Assembly: GCA_002503285.1 (NCBI GenBank) | Contig: DARI01000004.1 | Coordinates: 1 to 64,000, forward strand | Length of the DNA stretch: 64,000 nucleotides | Reading direction: 5' to 3' | Source of the DNA: Euryarchaeota archaeon UBA557 | GTDB lineage: Archaea; Thermoplasmatota; Poseidoniia; Poseidoniales; Thalassarchaeaceae | Shown here: positions 55,127 through 63,120 of the stretch, in pieces | Position numbering within the stretch: position 1 is the first letter of the stretch | Layout of the letters: every line of letters starts with the position of its first letter | Made by a program: the position numbers and the translations under genes | The notes under the pieces: generated by a model | Seen by the model: the letters and a program-made list of their open reading frames with translations, nothing else | Databases searched by the model: none | What the model was told of the DNA's origin: nothing

Positions 55127-57403
55127 ATGGAGAAGCAAGTTTCACCATTAACTCCCTTCGAAAATAAACCTCCAAAATTATCTAAATCTAAATCCGTTGC
55201 TGCAGGAATTCCAGGAGTTTTAGCATCATTAAAACATAGTTACAAAAATAATATATTATCATCAGTTTATAATTTATCTAAGATTAATCGTTTTAGAGGT
55301 TTCGATTGCCCCGGATGCGCATGGCCTGATCCTGATGATCATAGATCTAGATTTGAATTTTGTGAAAATGGCGCTAAAGCGGTTGCAGACGAAAGAACAT
55401 CCAAAAAAGCTAATCCCAAATTTTTTTCTAATTGGTCTATCCATGAATTATCAAAGAAATCTGATCACTGGCTAAATAGTCAGGGAAGAATTACTAATCC
55501 AATGGTATTGAAACCGGGTGAGAGCCATTATCAACCTGTTTCTTGGGATGATGCATTTAAAATTATAGCCAATGAAATTTATCAACTTGAAAATCCTGAT
55601 GACTGTATATTTTATACATCAGGGAGAACTAGTAATGAGGCAGCATTCTTATGGCAATTACTAGCAAGATGGTACGGCACTAACAATTTACCAGATTGTT
55701 CAAATATGTGTCACGAATCCTCAGGTGTGGCACTGAATGAATCAATAGGAATTGGAAAAGGTACGGTGAAGTTAGAAGACTTTAATAAATCTGAATTAAT
55801 AATGGTAATTGGACAAAATCCCGGAACTAATCATCCTAGGATGCTATCTGCACTAAGTGAGGCAAAGAAATTTGGTTCATCAATAATCAGTATCAATCCA
55901 TTAATGGAAACTGGCATGATAAAATTTAAACATCCTCAAAAACCGTTAGATATTATTGGCAATGGGCAAAATATTTCAGATGAACATGTGAGCATAAAAA
56001 TAAATGGCGATATGGCATTATTTAGAGGATTTTCTAAAGTCATTGTGGACAATAATTCTCAAAATGTTGACTTTATTAAAAATTTCACTAATGGATATGA
56101 AGAATTTTTAGATTTAGTGAATTCTACTACTTGGGAAGATATTGTCAAACATTCTGGTATATCAAAAGACGAAATAATTAGACTTGGAAATATAATATCT
56201 AAATCTAAGTCTACAATAGTGTGTTGGGCCATGGGTATAACACAACACAAAAATTCTGTTGATACAATACAAGAGATTGTAAATTTCCAATTATTAGGTG
56301 GCCATGTAGGAAGAGATGGTGCTGGTATCTGCCCTGTTAGGGGTCACTCCAACGTACAAGGCGATAGAACTGTAGGAATAAATCACAAACCCTCTAAATC
56401 TTTTCTTGAATCACTTTCAAAAAATTTAGGTATTGTTCCTCCAACAAATAATGGTGTCGATACAGTTGGGGCAGTCAAATTAATGAGTTCAAAAAGTAAC
56501 ACAATATTTTTATCTATGGGAGGGAATTTCGCGTCCGCAATGTCGGATACGTTGGTAACGTCAAAAGCATTATCTAATTGTAAATTATCAGTAATGATAT
56601 CGACAAAAATTAACCGATCTCACCTCATAACTGGAAATACGTCCCTAATATTGCCATGTTTAGGTAGAACAGAAAAAGATGTCACTGCCTATGGTAATCA
56701 ATTTGTATCTGTAGAGAATTCAATGGGCGTAGTACACAGTTCAGAAGGACATTCTAAACCACCTAGTAAATCATTGAAGTCTGAAGTTGATATAGTCTGT
56801 AGTATTGCAATTGAATTAGAAAAATTAATTTCTAAACCACCAATAAATTGGCTTAAATTATCTCATAATTATGATTATATTAGAAACCTTATTGAAAAAT
56901 GTTTGCCAGATTTTAAAAATTATAATAAAAGAGTTAGGGAGAAAGGAGGATTTTACCTACCTAATCCGCCTAGAGATAATAGAATTTTTAATACGAAATC
57001 AGGTAAAGCCGAATTCAAATCAAATGCTATATCTTCAATTATGTCATATGAAGATAAGTTTACCATGATGACCATTAGGTCCCATGATCAATATAATACT
57101 ACAATTTACGGCCTAAATGACAGATATCGAGGTATTTCAAATGGCAGACGGATAATATTCATGAATTCTAATGATATGAAAAAAATGAATTTAGAAAAAA
57201 ACGATTTAGTTAACATCACTTCCCACTATTTTAATAGAAAAATAACTGCAAATAAATGGTTTGTAGTGCCATATGATATACCCCAAGGGAATGTTGCTAC
57301 ATATTTTCCCGAATCTAATGTTTTGATACCACTAGACAGTGTTGCTGACCGAAGTAATACTCCAACCAGCAAATCAATAACTGTATCAATTGATTCTATT
57401 TAA
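55127..57403 (+). CDS. FdhF/YdeP-family molybdopterin oxidoreductase
   Basis: The 758-residue enzyme belongs to the YdeP branch of formate-dehydrogenase-like proteins. Near the N-terminus is CPGCAWPDPDDHRSRFEFCENG, the YdeP signature. The molybdopterin part includes GQNPGTNHPRML, GGHVGRDGAGICPVRGHSNVQGDRT and the terminal domain with NDRYRGISNGRR and VADRSNTPTSKS. YdeP proteins lack the selenocysteine of FdhF and their substrate is not settled (E. coli YdeP is linked to acid resistance). Adjacent FdhD supports a sulfurated cofactor. Confidence 0.92.
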   Translation: MEKQVSPLTPFENKPPKLSKSKSVAAGIPGVLASLKHSYKNNILSSVYNLSKINRFRGFDCPGCAWPDPDDHRSRFEFCENGAKAVADERTSKKANPKFFSNWSIHELSKKSDHWLNSQGRITNPMVLKPGESHYQPVSWDDAFKIIANEIYQLENPDDCIFYTSGRTSNEAAFLWQLLARWYGTNNLPDCSNMCHESSGVALNESIGIGKGTVKLEDFNKSELIMVIGQNPGTNHPRMLSALSEAKKFGSSIISINPLMETGMIKFKHPQKPLDIIGNGQNISDEHVSIKINGDMALFRGFSKVIVDNNSQNVDFIKNFTNGYEEFLDLVNSTTWEDIVKHSGISKDEIIRLGNIISKSKSTIVCWAMGITQHKNSVDTIQEIVNFQLLGGHVGRDGAGICPVRGHSNVQGDRTVGINHKPSKSFLESLSKNLGIVPPTNNGVDTVGAVKLMSSKSNTIFLSMGGNFASAMSDTLVTSKALSNCKLSVMISTKINRSHLITGNTSLILPCLGRTEKDVTAYGNQFVSVENSMGVVHSSEGHSKPPSKSLKSEVDIVCSIAIELEKLISKPPINWLKLSHNYDYIRNLIEKCLPDFKNYNKRVREKGGFYLPNPPRDNRIFNTKSGKAEFKSNAISSIMSYEDKFTMMTIRSHDQYNTTIYGLNDRYRGISNGRRIIFMNSNDMKKMNLEKNDLVNITSHYFNRKITANKWFVVPYDIPQGNVATYFPESNVLIPLDSVADRSNTPTSKSITVSIDSI

Positions 57404-57406
57404 ATA

Positions 57407-58633
57407 CTATTTTGATAACCTTTTCTTTTGTTCCCTCAGTAATACTTTACATCTATTTATTTGAGTTTTACATAACTCTTTACCATCTTGTTCAAGGCCT
57501 CTATTAATTGCTTGCTCGAAGCATTTCAAACCATCTTCATAAAGTTCTAAGAAGGCATAAGATTGGCCCATATTGTACAAAGTTCTACCTGTTAATAAAT
57601 TAGGATCTAATGATATAGCTGCATGATATGCAAGTATGCTTTCAGAATATTTAGACAAATTATACAAAGCATCTCCTCTTCCATTTTGACTTCTAACTCG
57701 AAGTTCTATTTCCTCTTTGGGGCATCCTCCTATTGCCTTCTCAAAACAAGATATAGAATCAATACTTTTTCCTTCACTAAGAAAATTAGTACCTTTATTA
57801 TACCATTCTATAGAAATATTAACTTTATCATTATAAATTTTTTTATTTTCAGATTCCAATTCAGAAGTCGTGGTTAAACTATCGGTTTCTTCATTATTAA
57901 ATTCTTCTTTTCTTTCATCGCCACCTGCAATTGAATCCTTTACTCCTGTAGTTAATATTTTACTTCGTTCTAAACATTGTTGCCCTTTGTCTAAATAACC
58001 TGCAGATATCAATGCATTACCTAATCCCAACCAAATCTTAGGTGATTGTGGTTTATTTTCAAGAATTTTCTTCCACAATTTTACTGACTCTATAAAATCA
58101 CCATTATCTAATAATCTCTGGGCCTTTACTTCGTCTGTTTCTTCAATAATATAATCCCCAAGCAAACCTATTAAGTCTTCGTCTGACTCTCGGGTATTAT
58201 TAAATTCGTCTACAACAGGATTTGATATTAGTAATGGACCAGTGTCATTTTTTACTAGATTATTTTCTGATAATTTACTTATCCTATTTATGGTTTCCAA
58301 ATCAGGATAACTAATTGCTGCAATATTGGCAAAATCTATCGCTTCTTCTACGTTTACTCCTTCAAGTAAAACTGCTAAATTAGCTACTGTCGGTGGATGA
58401 TTTGGAAATATCTTATTTAATTGCTTAAATGAAATAATTGCTCCTTCGGAATCTCCCATTTTAGAATAAGTTACCCCTTTGCTATACAATGCAGTAATAT
58501 TATCACTATCATTCTTTAGAATTAATTCGTATATTCTCATAGCTTCTGAGAAATCATTAGAACTAAAATAAGATAATGCTTCCTCAAATTTAAATTTGAT
58601 ATCGAAGGAGGAAGTTGAATTATCGATACTCAT
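57407..58633 (-). CDS. TPR-repeat protein
   Basis: A 408-residue protein with two groups of tetratricopeptide repeats. The first covers about residues 14-130 (ALSYFSSNDFSEAMRIYELIL, ALYSKGVTYSKMGDSEGAIISF). A middle repeat pair lies near residues 170-225, and a last group at about 270-400 (WYNKGTNFLSEGKSIDSISCFEKAI and two more). The region between is acidic and low in complexity. It has no signal peptide, so it is a cytoplasmic scaffold; partners are unknown. It converges on the YdeP gene. Confidence 0.88.
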   Translation of the reverse strand: MSIDNSTSSFDIKFKFEEALSYFSSNDFSEAMRIYELILKNDSDNITALYSKGVTYSKMGDSEGAIISFKQLNKIFPNHPPTVANLAVLLEGVNVEEAIDFANIAAISYPDLETINRISKLSENNLVKNDTGPLLISNPVVDEFNNTRESDEDLIGLLGDYIIEETDEVKAQRLLDNGDFIESVKLWKKILENKPQSPKIWLGLGNALISAGYLDKGQQCLERSKILTTGVKDSIAGGDERKEEFNNEETDSLTTTSELESENKKIYNDKVNISIEWYNKGTNFLSEGKSIDSISCFEKAIGGCPKEEIELRVRSQNGRGDALYNLSKYSESILAYHAAISLDPNLLTGRTLYNMGQSYAFLELYEDGLKCFEQAINRGLEQDGKELCKTQINRCKVLLREQKKRLSK

Positions 58634-58751
58634 AACTAACGCAAACGGGTAACGGACATAAGCATTTTTAAATAATGATTAGATTATTATTTAGGTTCAT
58701 AACATTTTATTATTATGAAGGATTGATTAATTAATACTCTCACCGGTATCC

Positions 58752-59297
58752 ATGACGTCACCAATACGCATCATGGGAATAAGCGGATCCTACAGCTTAG
58801 ATTCTGCAAATGGCCATATGATCGATCTTGTACTTGCAGAATGTAAAAAAATGGGTGCTGAAGTATTCGTTTGGGATAACAAAACGAATCCACTACCATT
58901 CGTTGGAGAGGAAGGATGTTGGGATCATGAAAACGTAAAACTTTACAAAAATATGGCGGATTCAGCTGATGCCTTTGTTCTTTCTAGTCCGGAATATCAT
59001 GGAACTATGAGTGGAGTTATGAAAAATTCTTTGGATTGGTTATCTTTCGAACAGACAACTGGCAAGGTTTTTGGATTAATAAGCACCTTAGGTGGCCAAT
59101 CAAATACAACTACCCTAAATCATATGAGGACGGTAATTAGGTGGATTCACGGGTGGGTAATTCCAGAGCAGCTTGTAGTATCTAACGTTAAAGATGCCTT
59201 TTCCGATGATGGAAAGATTTTAGATCCAAACCTTTCAGAAAGATTAGACAAATTTAGTACTTCTCTATTCAATAATACCCAAAAATTAAGACGATAG
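58752..59297 (+). CDS. NADPH-dependent FMN reductase
   Basis: The 181-residue flavodoxin-like protein has the FMN-binding motifs GISGSYSLDSAN (phosphate loop) and SPEYHGTMSGVMKNSLDW, and GLISTLGGQSNTTTL in place of the usual flavin-binding block. It should use NADPH to reduce FMN or act as a quinone, azo or chromate reductase. It is followed by a small cryptic membrane ORF and a PqqD-like gene, possibly as one operon. Confidence 0.9.
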   Translation: MTSPIRIMGISGSYSLDSANGHMIDLVLAECKKMGAEVFVWDNKTNPLPFVGEEGCWDHENVKLYKNMADSADAFVLSSPEYHGTMSGVMKNSLDWLSFEQTTGKVFGLISTLGGQSNTTTLNHMRTVIRWIHGWVIPEQLVVSNVKDAFSDDGKILDPNLSERLDKFSTSLFNNTQKLRR

Positions 59298-59305
59298 GTG
59301 ATAAT

Positions 59306-59479
59306 CTGGACCTTTTACCTCGAGGATCAGAATTTTTATTATTTATTTCAGCCTTATCCAGTGTGGTTACCTGGTGGGCTTCAAATATCTCTCATAAGCA
59401 AGAAATAGCTAAATATTTTGCTTGGGTTGGAGTTTCTTCCATGATTGGTTTAGTAATTTGGGTTATAGGAAGTAATTAA
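59306..59479 (+). CDS. Cryptic 57-residue membrane protein, probable CTG start
   Basis: An open frame of 58 codons fills the gap between the FMN reductase and the PqqD-like gene and ends with TAA directly before the next ATG. It encodes two hydrophobic segments (FLLFISALSSVVTWWAS and YFAWVGVSSMIGLVIWVIGS) with a polar HKQE turn. No ATG or TTG start exists. CTG 59306 lies three bases after GGTGAT, and GTG 59363 would shorten it to 38 residues. Length, composition and junction argue for a real gene; no homologue is recognised. Confidence 0.5.
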   Translation: MDLLPRGSEFLLFISALSSVVTWWASNISHKQEIAKYFAWVGVSSMIGLVIWVIGSN

Positions 59480-59848
59480 ATGATGCCAAAAGCATTGGTT
59501 CCAATTAGATTACCGGTTATATGGTATATTAATCCTGATAATACTGTTACTATAGAATATGATAAAAAGTTTTCATGGTTTGAGTCCGTATTATCAAATA
59601 TTCTAAAATCTCCAAAAATCCTGAAACGTCCGTTAGACAATCTGAACTCTCAATTATGGATATTAATGGACGGAACAAATAACATCGGAAATCTAGTTTC
59701 TAAAATGGAGTCATTATTCCAAGAGGAAATAATTCCAGCCGAAAATAGAATAAATAAATCAATTGATACTTTTTTGGATTTAGGACTAATAACATTAATA
59801 ACTACAAAAGAAGAAATTACTTGGGATAATGAAAAATTAAAAAAATAA
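59480..59848 (+). CDS. PqqD-like peptide-binding protein
   Basis: The 122-residue protein ends in a PqqD fold: PLDNLNSQLWILMDGTNNIGNLVSKMESLFQEE and then a helix with IDTFLDLGLITL. PqqD-type domains bind leader peptides for radical SAM maturases of ribosomally made peptides, but many archaeal copies are stand-alone. A basic, Trp-containing N-terminal 45 residues precedes it. No radical SAM partner is adjacent, so a link to a peptide system is only a possibility. A second ATG directly follows the first. Confidence 0.8.
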   Translation: MMPKALVPIRLPVIWYINPDNTVTIEYDKKFSWFESVLSNILKSPKILKRPLDNLNSQLWILMDGTNNIGNLVSKMESLFQEEIIPAENRINKSIDTFLDLGLITLITTKEEITWDNEKLKK

Positions 59849-60667
59849 TTACTCTGGTGTTTCAATCCTCGTTTTCTCATCATTTCTTGATTTGTACATC
59901 GCTGAAAAATAAATTGTCATAGGAATAAATAGTAGTAAGAAAAAACAACCAATTAACGTTGCCAAGCTATAAATTGATTCTTGGACGGGATTTAGTTTAA
60001 ATTCTTCAATCGATACAAACTCATGAGAAACCATTTCTACTTCTATAATTATTCCATCGCTTGAAATAATTTCATTATTACTTAAAATCTTAAAGGTCCA
60101 CGAGATTGTTCTTTTTTCATCATTGATCAATTGGATAGCACTATCTTCTGCATTACTGATATTATCACTTTGCAGGTAACCTAATCCTTCTATCGGTAAC
60201 CCTAAAGAAATTCTCCCTTTGATAATTTGTAAATTACTGTTTTCTATATTTATCGAGTGTACTGATGCCTTTGTACAAATTTCTGAAACATCGGAAAAAC
60301 CTTCATCTTCACAATTAAAAATCTCATCGCCATCTAGTCCTAAAAATGGTGAGTAATACCATTCTACACCGGATGCTTCAATTACTAAAATTGATGACTC
60401 ATTTACGACTCCTTCGACTGTTACATTCATCCACGTTATTGCGTCCCTTGTTGTAAAATACCAATTAGCCATATCAGCGTCATTTTCTTGTAATTCTACG
60501 AAATCAGATTGATTACTTGTTTTATAACCATAATATTCTGAATCCATAGTATTGGAATATACCGCATAGGATAGTATAAGAATTAAAACCAATCCCGTCC
60601 CAACCATGGTTCTAAGCATGTTGGGATTCTTTGCTAATGCTTTCTTCATGTCACTCGAATACGACAC
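59849..60667 (-). CDS. Two-helix membrane protein with extracytoplasmic domain
   Basis: The 272-residue protein has an N-terminal membrane helix (about residues 16-36), an extracytoplasmic acidic region of about 195 residues with many predicted strands and two cysteines near 118-131 (possible disulfide), and a second helix (about 232-255) followed by a basic cytoplasmic tail. No family is recognised. It is encoded divergently from the eS19 operon and ends directly beside the PqqD-like gene. Confidence 0.72.
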   Translation of the reverse strand: MSYSSDMKKALAKNPNMLRTMVGTGLVLILILSYAVYSNTMDSEYYGYKTSNQSDFVELQENDADMANWYFTTRDAITWMNVTVEGVVNESSILVIEASGVEWYYSPFLGLDGDEIFNCEDEGFSDVSEICTKASVHSINIENSNLQIIKGRISLGLPIEGLGYLQSDNISNAEDSAIQLINDEKRTISWTFKILSNNEIISSDGIIIEVEMVSHEFVSIEEFKLNPVQESIYSLATLIGCFFLLLFIPMTIYFSAMYKSRNDEKTRIETPE

Positions 60668-60773
60668 CGTTTATTGAATCCTTGTTTGATGTAAATATAG
60701 AATTCAATAGCACGGTAACAGTCATCACGATTAAATAGACTCCCTAAGACGGCGAGTCAGAATAGGTGAGGCT

Positions 60774-61244
60774 TTGACGACATTCAATGATATTCCAGCT
60801 GACATGTTAATAGATGCCTTAGTGGAACATATTTCTACAATCGAAACAATAGTGGCGCCGGAGTGGGCTTCCTTCGTAAAAACAGGCACACACAGAGAAC
60901 GTCCACCAGATCAGGATAATTGGTGGAGTATCAGGTCAGCTGCAATTTTGAGGAAGGTTGCCTTCAAAGGGCCAATAGGGGCAAATCACATATCCCAGGA
61001 ATATGGAGGTCCACGTGACAGAGGTGTAAAGCCTAACAGGGCTGCCGCAGGATCTAGGAATATAGCAAGAACAATTTTACAACAACTTACAGATTCAGGT
61101 ATGATTAAAAGTTCTTTCAATGCTTCTGGTACTGTTAATTATGGTAAGATATTAACTCCGGCAGGTCACAAACTAATTAATGATATAGCGCATTCTGTAA
61201 GGCCCAAAGCGGAAGAAAAGTATCCAGGCCTATCAAACTATTAA
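60774..61244 (+). CDS. rps19e: Ribosomal protein eS19
   Basis: Archaeal small-subunit protein eS19 of 156 residues. The WASFVKTGTHRERPPDQDNWWSIRSAAILRKV region and the GGPRDRGVKPNRAAAGSRNIAR segment match the family closely, as does the C-terminal LTPAGHKLINDIA. The start is TTG 60774, nine bases after an AGGTGAG site, and the family N-terminus supports it. First gene of a four-gene ribosomal operon. Confidence 0.97.
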   Translation: MTTFNDIPADMLIDALVEHISTIETIVAPEWASFVKTGTHRERPPDQDNWWSIRSAAILRKVAFKGPIGANHISQEYGGPRDRGVKPNRAAAGSRNIARTILQQLTDSGMIKSSFNASGTVNYGKILTPAGHKLINDIAHSVRPKAEEKYPGLSNY

Positions 61245-61256
61245 TGAGGTGATATT

Positions 61257-61412
61257 ATGGCTAGAAACAAACCGTATGCAAAAAAGAAGCGTTTGATTAA
61301 AGTCACTAACCAAAATCGTCGCGTGCCGGTATGGGTTATGCTCAGGACTAATAGAAATACTAGTACTCATCCTAAAAGGCACATGTGGCGCAGATCTAAA
61401 TTACAAAGGTGA
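61257..61412 (+). CDS. rpl39e: Ribosomal protein eL39
   Basis: A 51-residue, strongly basic protein: MARNKPYAKKKRLIK at the start, PVWVMLRTNR in the middle and KRHMWRRSKLQR at the end, the standard eL39 pattern (about 50 residues). It lies 12 bases after eS19, with an AGGTGAT site before ATG 61257. It is too short for most gene finders but clear by sequence. Its last bases overlap the ribosome-binding site of eL31. Confidence 0.95.
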   Translation: MARNKPYAKKKRLIKVTNQNRRVPVWVMLRTNRNTSTHPKRHMWRRSKLQR

Positions 61413-61417
61413 ATTAT

Positions 61418-61684
61418 ATGGCTGAAGTTAGAGAATTAATAATACCATTAAGGGCAGCTTGGAATGTACCTAGAACAATTAGAGCTAACAGGGCAATCGC
61501 AGAGATAAAAAATCATGTATCTCAACATATGAAAAAAACTGAAAATGAAAGAGTTTGGATTGATGAAGAGATTAATCAATTAATTTGGGCTCGCGGAGCA
61601 CAAAAGCCCCCAAGGAAAATAAAAGTTGTTTGCACAAGGGAAGAAGGATTCAACATTTTGGAAGTAAAATTATTGGAGGAATAA
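61418..61684 (+). CDS. rpl31e: Ribosomal protein eL31
   Basis: An 88-residue large-subunit protein: RELIIPLRAAWNVPRTIRANRAIAEIKNHV, ERVWIDEEINQLIWARGAQKPPRKIKVV, as in archaeal eL31. ATG 61418 follows GGTGA, and the GTG three codons earlier is less likely. It is followed by eS17 after two bases, a tight arrangement typical of this operon. Confidence 0.96.
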   Translation: MAEVRELIIPLRAAWNVPRTIRANRAIAEIKNHVSQHMKKTENERVWIDEEINQLIWARGAQKPPRKIKVVCTREEGFNILEVKLLEE

Positions 61685-61686
61685 TT

Positions 61687-61902
61687 ATGGGCAATATTAG
61701 ACCATCATTTATAAAAATAAGAGCACTTAGATTAGTTGCCGATTACCCTGATAAATTTAACGGGGATTTCGAAAATAACAAAACTTATGTTTCTATGTTC
61801 ACGGATTTGGGTAATTCTGAAGGCAAAGAAGTTACAAACAAGAAAATGCGAAATTGGATTGCAGGTTACATAACCAGATACAAACAAAGAAGAGTTGATT
61901 GA
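61687..61902 (+). CDS. rps17e: Ribosomal protein eS17
   Basis: A 71-residue protein matching archaeal eS17: MGNIRPSFIKIRALRLVADYPDKFNGDFENNK, then KKMRNWIAGYITRY. ATG 61687 comes two bases after the eL31 stop. An upstream open frame to 61585 lies inside eL31 and is not used. The protein is slightly longer than many eS17 because of an inserted stretch near residues 43-55. Confidence 0.95.
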   Translation: MGNIRPSFIKIRALRLVADYPDKFNGDFENNKTYVSMFTDLGNSEGKEVTNKKMRNWIAGYITRYKQRRVD

Positions 61903-61933
61903 TTAACATCACCTCCCATCAGAGTGAGTGAGC

Positions 61934-62674
61934 ATGGGTGAACGCTTAGATGTTCATTTACCTATCAAATCTAATAGACTTTGTATTATCTTAGTTAAAC
62001 CTCAATTCGATGGAAATATCGGTGCAGTTGCTCGTGCTATGTTAAATTTTGGAGTATCCGAATTAAGAGTCGTAGGTAGAGAAACCAACTGGTCCGAAGA
62101 AACTCGTAATAGGGCAAAACATGCACAATCAGTATTGAATAATTCTTTATCATTTGATTCAATTGAATCAGCATCACATGATTGTTCGTTGGTAGTTGGA
62201 ACATCTGGAAAAAGGGAATTTGGAAGGCAAACTGCTTTTAGGCATTTTATTGAGCCTGAGGAATTACCAGATCGGCTTTTAGTTACTGAAGGAAAGATTG
62301 GATTAGTCTTTGGACCAGAAGGAATTGGACTGTTAAATGATGAATTAAATGCTTGTGACTTATTAATCTCAATACCTACTTGGGAAGGTTATCCAATAAT
62401 GAATTTAAGTCATGCAGTTTCTGTGTTATGTTATGTATGGTACAGCAAATTAGATCATAAAAAATCCGAACGCCTTCTTCAACCAAATTTAAAAAATAAA
62501 TTACGAACAGAAATCAATAGACTAACAGAATTATTACCGTCAAAAGATCATACTCGAAAAGGTATTGAAGAAACACTATTTAGAGTAATTATGAGAGGTT
62601 TGCCAAAAGATGATGAAATTCATAGGTTAATTGGAGTCATTAAAGATTCTGCGGATTCTTTTGAAAAGTCCTAA
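61934..62674 (+). CDS. trmJ: SpoU-family tRNA 2'-O-methyltransferase (TrmJ-like)
   Basis: The protein has the SPOUT knot of the TrmH/TrmJ family: LVKPQFDGNIGAVARAMLNFG (substrate-binding N motif), LVFGPEGIGLLNDELNACD and ISIPTWEGYPIMNLSHAVSVL (SAM-binding knot). Archaeal TrmJ methylates position 32 of tRNA. It is the last gene of the ribosomal operon, 31 bases after eS17. An upstream GTG at 61928 would add two residues. It converges on queD with a four-base overlap. Confidence 0.92.
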   Translation: MGERLDVHLPIKSNRLCIILVKPQFDGNIGAVARAMLNFGVSELRVVGRETNWSEETRNRAKHAQSVLNNSLSFDSIESASHDCSLVVGTSGKREFGRQTAFRHFIEPEELPDRLLVTEGKIGLVFGPEGIGLLNDELNACDLLISIPTWEGYPIMNLSHAVSVLCYVWYSKLDHKKSERLLQPNLKNKLRTEINRLTELLPSKDHTRKGIEETLFRVIMRGLPKDDEIHRLIGVIKDSADSFEKS

Positions 62675-63120
62675 GGTCTCCAAATTGCCCATGATTTGGG
62701 TGTTTCTCTGACATGCATAGCAGTTAATTTTAATTTATTATCATAATTATTTTTTATTTCAGGAGATACTTGTTCGAAAGCCCACTTAGCTAAATTTTCC
62801 GCAGTTGGAATAAACGGAACAATAATGGTTCTATGCCAATCTCCCATTATTTTTAGTGCAGAAATACAATCTTTATCGCCTTCATAAACAATAAATGAAT
62901 GGTCTATTACATCGTGAATTTTTTCATTAAGAATTTTTGATACGTCTGAAAAATCCATTAACATACCTTCCTCAGAAACTCCACTAATTGATACCACGTC
63001 TCCTTCTATTTCACACTCAAATCTATATCTATGGCCATGCATATGTCTACATTTACTTTTATGGTTCGGAACTCTATGTCCTGTATCAGTTTCTACAAAC
63101 CTTCTTATTATGGTGGTCAT
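62671..63120 (-). CDS. queD: QueD / 6-pyruvoyl-tetrahydropterin synthase homologue
   Basis: A 149-residue protein of the PTPS/QueD family, which makes 6-carboxytetrahydropterin from dihydroneopterin triphosphate, the second step toward preQ0, the archaeosine precursor. The zinc histidines appear in TGHRV and HMHGHRY, the catalytic Cys in KCRHMHGH, the Asp/His pair in DHSFIV and the Glu in PTAENLA. The gene overlaps its neighbour by four bases on the same strand: its start lies within the stop region of the QueC-MsrB gene, so they form one operon. Confidence 0.94.
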   Translation of the reverse strand: MTTIIRRFVETDTGHRVPNHKSKCRHMHGHRYRFECEIEGDVVSISGVSEEGMLMDFSDVSKILNEKIHDVIDHSFIVYEGDKDCISALKIMGDWHRTIIVPFIPTAENLAKWAFEQVSPEIKNNYDNKLKLTAMHVRETPKSWAIWRP

